From: RGIG4097 sp964367645
Lineage (GTDB): Bacteria; Bacillota; Clostridia; Christensenellales; CAG-917
Length of the DNA: 19,197 nt
Assembly (NCBI GenBank): GCA_964367645.1
Contig: CAYIYN010000021.1
Location: 1-19,197, forward strand
Reading direction: 5' to 3'
Shown here piece by piece: positions 1 through 8,153 of the stretch. The position numbers and the translations under genes are program-made. Every line of letters starts with the position of its first letter. Positions within the stretch are counted from its first letter, which is position 1. The notes below the pieces were generated by a model. That model was given only the letters and a program-made list of their open reading frames with translations. It had not been told where the DNA came from and made no database searches.

Positions 1-24
1 ACTGAATTTTGAATGTGAACAATC

Positions 25-60
25 AAAAAGAAAGCCCCGAATTTTCGGGGCTTTCTTTTT
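25..60. terminator. Bidirectional intrinsic terminator
   Basis: A perfect 16-bp inverted repeat (arms 25-40 and 45-60) encloses a 4-base loop. The GC core is GCCCCGA/TCGGGGC, and each arm ends in an A-rich or T-rich tract, so the transcript from either strand would end in a U-run. It lies about 90 bases past the stop of the minus-strand alpha-mannosidase gene and is the obvious end of that transcript. It may also serve a plus-strand gene lying to the left of the window. Bases 61-146 show nothing else. Confidence 0.9.
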
Positions 61-146
61 TCGTTTTTATAAAAAATTCCTTTTCTGTTATCTATTTATT
101 TCAGTTGTATTATCTAAATTTTTCTTTACTTTTGCCGCATATTTGA

Positions 147-3083
147 TTATTTCAGCAAAACGGTTTTTATTTCGTACGGCTCAAAATCAAGCTTTGTGCC
201 GATTTCGGATTGCGGATTTTCCAACATATCGCACAGATACATTGTCTTATTGGGCAAAACCGTTACAAGTTGCGCTGTGGTGTTTTTGCCCTCGTTTTCA
301 TAAATCCTAAGCACTATGCCCTTACCGTTTTCGGCAGGTTTTATGGTTTCGGTAACGATGTTGCGTTTGTCAAATGACGCCGCACTTTCAGTCTTAACAT
401 CGACGCCGCAAACAATCGGTGGGAAATTTATAAGATATGACCACTTTGGCACTTCGGCATCAAAACAGTTGCCAAAATGCGGATAATAGCCATAACGGAA
501 ATGGTGTTTGCCACGGTCGGCATTGTCGTCGGGATAAAGCGTTGAGCGCAAAAGATTTAGGCTCATAAGACCGTCTTTGACTCTGAATCCGTATTTGGTG
601 CAAGACAAAATCGCAGCGCCTGCGTTCCCACTCGACACGTCGGCATACTTATGAGCGGCAACTTCAAACTGCGCCCATTCTTGCTCGGTCTTTGTTGATG
701 TGCTTCGTTTTATATTTCCGAATTGAATATCGAATGTGGCTTTGTCACTAAAATCTGATGGGATAAAATCGGCTCTAAGCATTTTGTTTGTTTCGTGCCA
801 ATCGACGTCGGTGACAAATTCAAGATAAGGTTTGTCTAGTCCCAGAATAATTTTTTGCGTAAGCTTCGATTTGCCGAAAACCATATCAAAACTCATAACC
901 GCGTCCGCTCCGTCTATATACGCATTGCGGCTGACAGCCTTAAATTTCCACTTGGGGCGGTTGGGGTATTCTATGTCTATATCCCATGCGTTATAAAACA
1001 TCTTTTTGTCGGTATAGACGGTTAAACGGTTCAAATACTCACCGTTAAACTCCTTTCCTGTCACTTTGTCAATGAGGCTGACAATTTCACCGTCGTCTGA
1101 AAACTCGACTTTCAGCACACCGTTTTCGATGCATTTTCCTTCGGCTTTAAGTCCGCTGAATTTGTCTTTTTGAAGTATAAGGGGTGCAGCGGAATAGGGA
1201 GCGGCGGCAAAAGAATACCATTCATTTCCGCTTTTTACATATTCGCTTCTTGGATACGGAGAAGTATTAAATGCGCTAAGCCCTCCTCCTGAGCCGAGTG
1301 TGGCAAATGCAACGGACTGCTCTTTTTCCAACTCGCTTGCCATTTCTTTTCCGCGCGGAATAATCTCGTCATAAACACGCTTTATGCAAGAGCCGGGCAA
1401 AATGTCGTGGAATTGATATAACATTGTTTCATGCCAAATTTTATCAATCTTTTCCTTGGGAAAATTATATCCCGTTTTAAGTGCAACCGAAGATATCGCC
1501 TCCAGATTATGAAGCGCGTTTTCAAGATAACGGTTGCTCTGTTTGATATCTGCGTGAGTCGTAAGAGTGCCTTGGTGTTTTTCAAGATACAATTCGCCCT
1601 TATGGAGTTTCATTTCATCACGGTGCGCGCCCAGTTCGTCAAAGAGCGGTTGAGCCGCGCCCATTTTCACTTTGGGAATCCCTTCCAGATTTGCCGAGCG
1701 TTTTGCAACTTCGATATTAAATTCGCACGGACCGCCGCCGCCGTCGCCTGCGCCGTAGCACATCAGTGCCGCGCTGATTTCGGGACACTTCTTTTTGTGG
1801 TTACGATACATTTCCATCATTGAAGTCGGCGCCATAGTGCTACTGTATGAGTTTGCAGGGAGCAGATGAGTGACGACGCTGTCACTGTGCAAGCCCTCCC
1901 AGATAAAAGTTTCATACGGGAAATTGGTATAATTGTTCCAGGATATTTTTTGCGTCATGAAATAGTGCATACCGCACTTTGCAATTATCTGCGGAAGAGT
2001 TGCGGAATAACCGAAAACGTCGGGTAGCCAGCAGTTGTCTACGTCGGCGCCAAACTCTTCTTTCCAAAAGCGCAGTCCGTATACGAACTGTCTAACAAGC
2101 GACTCTGCGCCGGTTATGTTGGTGTCACATTCCACCCACATACCGCCCTGCGGCTCAAACTGACCCCTCTTGTATGCTTCTTTAAGTCTATCAAAAAGTT
2201 CGGGACGGAGTTCTTTCATCCATAAAAATTCTTGCGGTTGGCTTGCACCGTACACATATTCGGGATAAAGCTCCATATTGCTTAGAGCGCTTGCCAATGT
2301 TCTTGCCGCTTTGCGCTTTGTTTCTCTTATCGGCCAAAGCCACCCTAAATCCAAGTGAGAATGACCAACTGCGGTAACCGTCAAATCACTGTTTGAATGA
2401 GTTGCGAGAGCGGGAGCGAGCACGGCACGCGCACCCTCGATGTCGCGTTTTAAAAATTTCAAATATGACTTTGAAAGTGCTTTTGTGACTTCGGCTTTTC
2501 TTTCGCCGCTGTAAATCCTGCGCGCAAAAACGAGCGTTATGTAGTCAAAATATAAATCCGCTATGTCTTTATGGTAAACTGCCAAATCGGCGCGCAAAAA
2601 CTTGCCCGACAAATAGTCGAAACCTTGCACACCGTTATATCCGCCCTCAAGCCACAGTTCCAAATTTTTGCGTTGGTCATTCGGCAAATAAAACAGTGTT
2701 TTTCCGTTTGTAATGTTGAAAAATTCCGCTAGATTTGCAACGCTCAAAGGATTTGAAATTCCTCGAAGCGCCACGTTTTCAGTGTCACAAAACAAACCTT
2801 CCGCGCGGATATTTGCAATCACGGCGAGAGGCTTGATTAAATATTCGTCCGGAATTTGAGCCTTAAAATTGAACCAACAGCAATCAAACAGTTTGCCCCA
2901 ACTTTTACCCCTGCGTATGGGCTTCATTCCTTCCGCCTTTTTGTCAAATGGTATAGGTTCTTTTGCCACGACGACTTTTGCTTTTAGCGGCATAATCGTG
3001 TCAAAAATGGCGTGCCTGATACAAAATGCGTGAGAAACAAGCATAGGTTGAGTCAAAACTTTTAAATCTTCAATCAGTTCCAT
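147..3083 (-). CDS. Alpha-mannosidase, glycoside hydrolase family 38
   Basis: The 978-residue product has the length and layout of a GH38 retaining alpha-mannosidase, which removes terminal alpha-linked mannose from oligosaccharides using a bound divalent metal. Visible motifs are the metal-binding GHSHLD (about residues 240-245) followed by GWLWPIRETKRKAART, the nucleophile segment WLPDVFGYSATLPQI (Asp355 predicted as nucleophile), a glycine-rich GAGDGGGGP (444-451), KHQGTLTTHADIKQSNR (501-517) and FHDILPGS (557-564, His558 a likely metal ligand). These belong to the catalytic barrel and middle domain; residues after about 620 form the beta-sandwich part. There is no signal peptide or membrane segment, so it should act in the cytoplasm on imported glycans. 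The ATG at 3083 follows a strong AGGGGGG ribosome site after 4 bases. No transporter or sugar regulator is next to it. Exact linkage specificity cannot be read from the sequence. Confidence 0.95.
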   Translation of the reverse strand: MELIEDLKVLTQPMLVSHAFCIRHAIFDTIMPLKAKVVVAKEPIPFDKKAEGMKPIRRGKSWGKLFDCCWFNFKAQIPDEYLIKPLAVIANIRAEGLFCDTENVALRGISNPLSVANLAEFFNITNGKTLFYLPNDQRKNLELWLEGGYNGVQGFDYLSGKFLRADLAVYHKDIADLYFDYITLVFARRIYSGERKAEVTKALSKSYLKFLKRDIEGARAVLAPALATHSNSDLTVTAVGHSHLDLGWLWPIRETKRKAARTLASALSNMELYPEYVYGASQPQEFLWMKELRPELFDRLKEAYKRGQFEPQGGMWVECDTNITGAESLVRQFVYGLRFWKEEFGADVDNCWLPDVFGYSATLPQIIAKCGMHYFMTQKISWNNYTNFPYETFIWEGLHSDSVVTHLLPANSYSSTMAPTSMMEMYRNHKKKCPEISAALMCYGAGDGGGGPCEFNIEVAKRSANLEGIPKVKMGAAQPLFDELGAHRDEMKLHKGELYLEKHQGTLTTHADIKQSNRYLENALHNLEAISSVALKTGYNFPKEKIDKIWHETMLYQFHDILPGSCIKRVYDEIIPRGKEMASELEKEQSVAFATLGSGGGLSAFNTSPYPRSEYVKSGNEWYSFAAAPYSAAPLILQKDKFSGLKAEGKCIENGVLKVEFSDDGEIVSLIDKVTGKEFNGEYLNRLTVYTDKKMFYNAWDIDIEYPNRPKWKFKAVSRNAYIDGADAVMSFDMVFGKSKLTQKIILGLDKPYLEFVTDVDWHETNKMLRADFIPSDFSDKATFDIQFGNIKRSTSTKTEQEWAQFEVAAHKYADVSSGNAGAAILSCTKYGFRVKDGLMSLNLLRSTLYPDDNADRGKHHFRYGYYPHFGNCFDAEVPKWSYLINFPPIVCGVDVKTESAASFDKRNIVTETIKPAENGKGIVLRIYENEGKNTTAQLVTVLPNKTMYLCDMLENPQSEIGTKLDFEPYEIKTVLLK

Positions 3084-3087
3084 AATT

Positions 3088-3094
3088 CCCCCCT
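3088..3094 (-). promoter_or_regulatory. Ribosome binding site of the alpha-mannosidase gene
   Basis: AGGGGGG on the minus strand lies 4 bases before the ATG at 3083 and fixes that start. Confidence 0.75.
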
Positions 3095-3150
3095 AAAAAA
3101 TATCGCATTGAAGTTCAAGGAAACAATCAACAAATACATTGAATTAGAGC

Positions 3151-3176
3151 GATAGATTTTCGGCAAAAAATCTATC
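3151..3176. other. AT-rich stem-loop between mnmM and the mannosidase gene
   Basis: A perfect 10-bp inverted repeat (3151-3160 and 3167-3176; GATAGATTTT/AAAATCTATC) encloses a 6-base loop and begins a few bases after the mnmM stop. The stem is AT-rich and no U-run follows it on the minus strand, so it is a poor terminator. It could be an RNA-processing or attenuating hairpin in a joint mnmM-mannosidase transcript. The rest of the 98-base gap holds no convincing promoter. Confidence 0.4.
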
Positions 3177-3181
3177 CGCAT

Positions 3182-3751
3182 TCAGCGCGAGTATTTATTC
3201 GTTTCTTCCTTAACAATAAACACGGGTATCGGCGGATCCTTTTTCCAGTTGTAAAAAGAGGTTACGAGCACTTGATATTTGCTGTCATCCACCGTTTTGA
3301 AATAATCCAACAGATAATCGCGCTCCTCATAGCCCGAATCCCCGCCGTAATAAAGCGTTATGCACATCAACCCGCCGCTCTTTAACAAGGAAAGACCCGC
3401 TTCGATTGCTTTAACAGTACTTTGCCAACGAGTGTTGATTTTGTGATCGCCGCCCGGCAAATACCCTAAATTGAAAACGATGCAGTCTACGCTTTCTTTG
3501 TCGGCGTATTTTGCCATATTCTCGTGACTGTCAACAATAAGACGGGCATGCAAACCCTTTGATTTTAAGAGTGCGGCTGTGCTGTCTATGGCGCATTGTT
3601 GCACATCCATCGCCGTTACTTTGCCGTCACTGCTCGCTTTTGAGCACAAAAAAGCAGTGTCATAGCCTCGGCCTGCCGTGGCGTCAATGCAGACTGCTCC
3701 TTCGCGTATATAGCGCGATATAGTTTCGTGGACCAAAGTAAGAGCGTTCAT
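3182..3751 (-). CDS. mnmM: tRNA mnm5s2U wobble-uridine methyltransferase MnmM (YtqB family)
   Basis: The product is a small class I SAM-dependent methyltransferase of the YtqB family. In Bacillus subtilis this family methylates nm5s2U to mnm5s2U at the wobble position of tRNAs, replacing the MnmC methylation step of Proteobacteria. The SAM-binding motif I is IDATAGRGYDTAFL, the acidic motif II region is VTAMDVQQCAI, and the family signature FNLGYLPGGDH stands before the helix that leads into ITLYYGG. I chose the ATG at 3751 (189 residues) because the usual family start lies just before the conserved L-x-H-E segment, here LTLVHET. The frame stays open up to a TTG at 3781 (199 residues). Neither start has a good ribosome site, so the exact start is uncertain. 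It follows the lipoprotein gene by 66 bases and precedes the mannosidase gene by 98. Confidence 0.88.
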   Translation of the reverse strand: MNALTLVHETISRYIREGAVCIDATAGRGYDTAFLCSKASSDGKVTAMDVQQCAIDSTAALLKSKGLHARLIVDSHENMAKYADKESVDCIVFNLGYLPGGDHKINTRWQSTVKAIEAGLSLLKSGGLMCITLYYGGDSGYEERDYLLDYFKTVDDSKYQVLVTSFYNWKKDPPIPVFIVKEETNKYSR

Positions 3752-3806
3752 AATTTTATCACAATAAAATTTCTTCACCAATCAATAAAAAATTTGAGGA
3801 TCAGTT

Positions 3807-3826
3807 GTTCGATAATTTTATTGAAC
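3807..3826. other. Weak hairpin over the lipoprotein stop codon
   Basis: GTTCGATAA and TTATTGAAC form a 9-bp stem with one G-U wobble and a 2-base loop, spanning the TAA stop of the repeat lipoprotein. On the minus strand a T-rich stretch follows only after about 15 bases. It may weakly stop or slow transcription before mnmM, but it is not a clear terminator. Confidence 0.3.
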
Positions 3827-4999
3827 GATTTCGTATTTCCAAGCAAAGTCGATCGGGTGTGCCGAATAGCCGCCGCCGTCGCCGTTACGGAATTTGTAGC
3901 AAGCCGAATCCGCCGCTATGTAAACGTAATATTTATCCGTTGCGCTGTCGTAGTACGTTGCCAAATCTTCATTCATAGGAGCTGTTTCGACCACCTCAGC
4001 GTTGTCAAGATACCAGCAACTCACCGCGACTCCGTTTAGGGTCACTGTGCCGTCAGCTGTCGCCGATGTTGAGCCGTATACCTCGTTTGTATAAATGCGA
4101 ATCTCTTGCATGCCGTCCACAGAACCCGCTGTTGCGCCGTCACGCAGATAAGACCTTGATACCACAATCTTATTCCCCGCAAAAGCGATGCCTTGCACTT
4201 TTCCACCAATGCCGTTGCCCGAAATGTTGGGGGAATTATCATGCCACAAGATGTAGTTCGGAGTTGCACCTTCACCGCTGCAGCCGACCAATGCGGAAAT
4301 ACTAAATCCGTTTTCGCTGTCATAACCTCCTGCGCCTCTTTCGTTTAATATATATCCTACACTCCAACCGGTGTATTCCACGCCGTTATGGCTTGTATGG
4401 TGACTGCTTGCTGTGGAATACAGAGTGCCGTATTCAAATTCTCCAACCCAAAGCACGCTTTGAGCGTCGTCAAAGGTGCAATATGAGGAATTTACGGGAA
4501 TCTTTATCTCTTCGTCGAAAGAAAGGCGGTAAGTGGTGTCATCTGTTCCTGTGATTTGGCTTAAAGCCATTCTCAGTATTTTGTCACCTTTGGTTACAAA
4601 CAAGTTTTTGGCTGTTACGGCAATTCCGCCTGCTTCGCCTTTATAATCGGTGCCGTCCACGTTGCTCAAAATTATCTCTTTGATGAACTTGCCTTTACAG
4701 CCGTTTGGTCCGTCTTGAGCCATATCCAAAATGAATATTACGCTGTTTGTATTGCCGGTCGGCGAGCCGGGATAGCAAGGAATGGTCGCGCCGTCGAAAG
4801 TTCTCATACCGACGTAACCTGTGATGAAAATCCAATTCAGAGTTTCTGAGTAATCTATGCCTTGTATTACTATATTTTCTTCGTCGGACAATCCCGGGAA
4901 GATAAATCCTTGCGCTCCGCCCGCGTAATAATCAGTATAGTTTGCAATGTTGCTTTCCGACACCGTAGCGCCGATAACGCTCTTTTGAGAGTAAATCAG
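3818..4999 (-). other. C-terminal propeller-like domain of the repeat lipoprotein
   Basis: About 390 residues unlike the preceding repeats. They hold recurring short strand patterns followed by aromatic or glycine turns: 'IQGIDYSETLNWIFITGYVG', 'SVIFILDMA', 'GGIAVTAKNLFVTKGDKILR', 'CTFDDAQSVLWVGEFEYG' and 'VQGIAFAGNKIVVSRSY'. The pattern is reminiscent of secreted beta-propellers. Fold assignment is an inference from periodicity only. Confidence 0.45.
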
Positions 5000-7900
5000 T
5001 CCGTACTTAGCGGTGACGACCGTGTCATTCGTGACAACAAACGAATGGTTTAACGATGAACTCACGTTATTTCCGTTTACCGTCCAACTGACAAAATTTT
5101 GATGCTTTGCGTTTCGTAGTGTGGTGTAAACCGACGCGGTGCTGCCGCAGTCTATATCTTTTGATGTCGTATTATCCGTGAATTTGCCGCCCTCAACCGT
5201 TACGGAAAGAATTCGTGTTATCATCACCGTGAACAACATATTTTCAGTTACGGACTTAACGTAGTAGGAACTGACGTTTTCGGTATTTAGTATGACGTTG
5301 CCGTCTTTATCAAGCCAATTGTTAACTCGGCATCTATCAGGAATGGCAGGGGCAAGACTTGTTGAAGTACCGACATTACGTAACACAATATAATCTTCGG
5401 CGGCAGGCTCTCCGGTGTAGGAATCGATTATTTTTACCGTAACCGAATTTTCAAGAGCAAAATGCGCGTACAAATGTACATTTTCAGAAACTATAAATGA
5501 ATACGGCGTGACGGTTGAAACTATGTTGTTGCCCTCGGAATCAGAAGTCCATTTTTGGAACGTTCTGGCAACCGTGCTGACCGCACTCACCGTTGCCGAT
5601 TCGCCTTCGACATAATATGCGACCAAAACGTCATCTTCACCGTCCCACCTAGAATTGTGGAGCGTTACGGAAAGCAGGTCTGAATACTCTGCTTCAAATT
5701 GCACCGATTCGCTCACAGTGAACGTATATTGTTCAACCGTCGTTATCGCAAGCCCGTCTACAAGCCACTGTTTAAACCTCTTCTCTGAAACAGTGTTTGG
5801 TCTGACAGTGACGCTGTCGCCCGCCACAAACGTACCTTGCGTGCCGACATCGTTTCCATTGAATGACAACGTGCCGTTAATTACGCTCACGGTGCATTCA
5901 TCGATGAATATTGCATACAGCACTGTATCTGCGCTAACAGCAGTCGTATAGGGATTTGACTGTGATACAAGATTATTTCCCGCCGCGTCAGACGCCCATT
6001 TCAGAAAGCGTTTTCCGGAAGGAACGACTGCACTTACAGAGATTTCCGCACTGCTCTCAACGCGAACAGGACCAACGGCAACCACACCGCCAATGGTAAG
6101 TTGAGCACCGTAAACCAAAACAAGGTAAAGAGGCGCGAAAACGGCTGTAAGGGTCACACTTTCGTTGACTCTGAACATGTATTCTCTTTGCCCGCTCACT
6201 TTGTCGCTTCCGTCAAACCAACCTTTGAACAATCTACTATCGCCCGCTTCATCCGCGACAACCGTAACCAAAGAACCGACTGTCACCAATCCTGAAGTGC
6301 CTCCGTTTTTAATCGTGCCATCAACCGTTGTAACCGTGACAATCGACTCGTAAACTGCACTTAAAACCGTGTCTTCCCAAACTCTAAACGTATAAGAGCC
6401 GTCCGTCGACAATAAACTTTCGTCAACTGGATCGCCGTCGATAATCCATTCTTTAAAGAGTTTGTCGGCAATGATTTTCGGCGTTACCTTGACTTCGGTT
6501 CCGTAATTCACAACTTTTTCGCTGATAGTTGTATCGTTGTCAATATAACCGTTGCCGTCCGGCACGGACACGCTCACGGTGCGGTTTTGCGTAAATTCGG
6601 GGATAAACACCACCGAACCGCTAAACCAAGAGTTTACGTTTCTGATGTAGCCTGCCGACGAGTATGTGGCTGTGTCAAACGAAGTTCCGTTGTAATAATT
6701 CATTGTTGACGAAACGCTACAGCCGTCTATCGTGTCGGCTTTTATAAATACATACCTACTGCTTCCGCTTGGTATCGTTTGATAACCGGCATCACCGTCA
6801 ATGAGCGTTGAATACGTGCCATCAATGTAGAATTTTCCTCCTATGACAGTAACACCTTTGTCGCCCTCTTGCGGTATCGGAACAACAACCGCGCGGATAT
6901 TTCTTTCACGGTCTAAAGTCAAATCAAATGTTTGAGTTTGCGAGAGCAACGTTTGAGTAATACCGTCAATCCAACAAATGAATCGCTCCCCGCTCTTGAC
7001 TGTTGGAGCAAGAGTTATTACGCTACCCAGAGAATAATACGCTTCCGTTTCCTCCGTTGCCTCTCCGTTGACAGAAACAACCCTGCTGTCTGTCAACAAA
7101 AGACGTTTAGCGCTTGTATAGACTGCTCTGAGGTAAATATCGTCGTTGACGGTGAAATTGTACGTGCTTATAGCACCCTCAACTTCCTCGCCGTTTTGCC
7201 GCCAAAAATCAAACAATTTGCCACTGTCGGTTCTGTTGTTTGCAACTGCTGTTGCCAAAGTGCCTTCTTCAAACCAATAGTAGCCGTCTGTGTCGGGTGT
7301 TTGTCCGCTTACCAAGCCGTTTTCGACCGATACGCGGTATCTAACGGGAACATTGGAAAATACGGCCGTCAAAGTGACGTCTGCCAAAATGGTGAAAACA
7401 TAGGGATTGGCTGTCACGGAGGGCAAGGATTCGCCTCCTATCTTCCAACCGTCAAACAATTTGCCTTCGGGGATTAATGGCGTGACTGTAACGGTTGCGC
7501 CCGACTCAAAAATCGCAGTTACGACACTTTGATTTGTGCCAACGTATCCGCCCGTGACTGAAACGGTGCAAGGAATGATGTCAGAGTAAGTTGCAATCAA
7601 ACTTATCGCGCGCCAAGCGGTGAAAACATACGGATTTGAAGTGGAAATAATTTCAGTGGTGCCAACTTCCGCCCAACCGGAAAAACGCTTGCCCCCACTC
7701 GGTGCGGACGCTGTGACGCTGACGGAATCACCCGCGGCAAACGACGCGGAAGTTGCGCTTTTGCCTGTGATTGTGCCGTTTTCCACAGATATGTCAAATT
7801 TTTGCGGTGCGTCTACAAAATGAGCGGTTAACGTCATTGTTTTGTCAATATTGAAAACGTATGGATTGGATTCGGCAATCGAATCGGTTTGGGTGTCCAG

Positions 7901-8152
7901 CGTCCAGTGAGAAAACACTTTGCCGTTGGGAACCGTCGCCGAAACGCTGACTCTTGACATAAGGCTGAATACGCCCTCGTAATTTTCAGTATCTGTGATA
8001 ACCCCGTTCACGACGGTAAGTTTTGCATCGCTGACAATCGTTCCGCCGTCTATCGGGACATTAATTTTGTTTGAGCTGCAAGCAAACAGCGTCGCTAACA
8101 GAACTATTGCGAACAGGCAAAGCAATATCGGACGTGCGTGTTTGAAAGTCAT
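3818..8152 (-). CDS. Giant lipoprotein with InlB-B-like repeats and C-terminal propeller-like domain
   Basis: I do not recognise a named homologue. From the ATG at 8152 the product is 1444 residues. It starts with a lipoprotein signal: hydrophobic residues 8-24, then TLFAC with Cys25 as the predicted lipidated residue. Residues about 45-1051 are some 13 tandem units of 70-80 residues of the InlB B-repeat/Flg_new (divergent) type. Each unit runs from a 'V-x-N/G-G-x-I' strand through 'G-x-x-V-x-V-x-A' and 'G-K-x-F-x-x-W' to 'NPYVF...TLTAxF'. Residues about 1052-1444 form a separate domain with segments such as GGIAVTAKNLFVTKGDKILR and VQGIAFAGNKIVVSRSY that suggest beta-propeller blades. The ATG follows GGAG by 4 bases, and that site lies inside the last codons of the PLC-like gene. 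Stop and start are one base apart, so translation is probably coupled. The frame also extends to a TTG at 8176. A role in surface adhesion or ligand binding is an inference. Confidence 0.85.
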   Translation of the reverse strand: MTFKHARPILLCLFAIVLLATLFACSSNKINVPIDGGTIVSDAKLTVVNGVITDTENYEGVFSLMSRVSVSATVPNGKVFSHWTLDTQTDSIAESNPYVFNIDKTMTLTAHFVDAPQKFDISVENGTITGKSATSASFAAGDSVSVTASAPSGGKRFSGWAEVGTTEIISTSNPYVFTAWRAISLIATYSDIIPCTVSVTGGYVGTNQSVVTAIFESGATVTVTPLIPEGKLFDGWKIGGESLPSVTANPYVFTILADVTLTAVFSNVPVRYRVSVENGLVSGQTPDTDGYYWFEEGTLATAVANNRTDSGKLFDFWRQNGEEVEGAISTYNFTVNDDIYLRAVYTSAKRLLLTDSRVVSVNGEATEETEAYYSLGSVITLAPTVKSGERFICWIDGITQTLLSQTQTFDLTLDRERNIRAVVVPIPQEGDKGVTVIGGKFYIDGTYSTLIDGDAGYQTIPSGSSRYVFIKADTIDGCSVSSTMNYYNGTSFDTATYSSAGYIRNVNSWFSGSVVFIPEFTQNRTVSVSVPDGNGYIDNDTTISEKVVNYGTEVKVTPKIIADKLFKEWIIDGDPVDESLLSTDGSYTFRVWEDTVLSAVYESIVTVTTVDGTIKNGGTSGLVTVGSLVTVVADEAGDSRLFKGWFDGSDKVSGQREYMFRVNESVTLTAVFAPLYLVLVYGAQLTIGGVVAVGPVRVESSAEISVSAVVPSGKRFLKWASDAAGNNLVSQSNPYTTAVSADTVLYAIFIDECTVSVINGTLSFNGNDVGTQGTFVAGDSVTVRPNTVSEKRFKQWLVDGLAITTVEQYTFTVSESVQFEAEYSDLLSVTLHNSRWDGEDDVLVAYYVEGESATVSAVSTVARTFQKWTSDSEGNNIVSTVTPYSFIVSENVHLYAHFALENSVTVKIIDSYTGEPAAEDYIVLRNVGTSTSLAPAIPDRCRVNNWLDKDGNVILNTENVSSYYVKSVTENMLFTVMITRILSVTVEGGKFTDNTTSKDIDCGSTASVYTTLRNAKHQNFVSWTVNGNNVSSSLNHSFVVTNDTVVTAKYGLIYSQKSVIGATVSESNIANYTDYYAGGAQGFIFPGLSDEENIVIQGIDYSETLNWIFITGYVGMRTFDGATIPCYPGSPTGNTNSVIFILDMAQDGPNGCKGKFIKEIILSNVDGTDYKGEAGGIAVTAKNLFVTKGDKILRMALSQITGTDDTTYRLSFDEEIKIPVNSSYCTFDDAQSVLWVGEFEYGTLYSTASSHHTSHNGVEYTGWSVGYILNERGAGGYDSENGFSISALVGCSGEGATPNYILWHDNSPNISGNGIGGKVQGIAFAGNKIVVSRSYLRDGATAGSVDGMQEIRIYTNEVYGSTSATADGTVTLNGVAVSCWYLDNAEVVETAPMNEDLATYYDSATDKYYVYIAADSACYKFRNGDGGGYSAHPIDFAWKYEIVQ
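4999..8021 (-). repeat. About 13 tandem InlB-B/Flg_new-like coding repeats
   Basis: Units of roughly 70-80 codons share the endings NPYVF or close variants, an aromatic-tryptophan centre (F-x-x-W) and a closing 'TLTAxF/Y' strand. Similarity is at protein level and the DNA units are diverged, so this is an old expansion and not a recent slippage array. The sixth unit (around 6585-6880) is degenerate and lacks the F-x-x-W centre. Confidence 0.75.
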
Positions 8153-8153
8153 A

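Noticed and set aside
3099..3126. TTGTTT-16-GATATT with a TG before the -10, ahead of the mannosidase gene (minus strand)
   Set aside because: The start of transcription would fall inside the ribosome binding site at 3088-3094, leaving no usable leader. Both boxes are weak.
3752..3781. TTG start that would give mnmM ten extra residues
   Set aside because: No ribosome site precedes it, and the family's conserved start fits the ATG at 3751. It is not excluded.
3728..4039. Plus-strand open frame opposite mnmM and the lipoprotein end
   Set aside because: It overlaps two well supported minus-strand genes, has no recognisable domain and no ribosome site; it is a shadow of the coding strand. The same applies to all other plus-strand frames in the window, the longest being at 13550-14146 and 6932-7477.
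4999..8021. Recent tandem DNA duplication or CRISPR-like array
   Set aside because: The periodicity is visible in the protein only; the DNA copies are strongly diverged and there are no uniform spacers.
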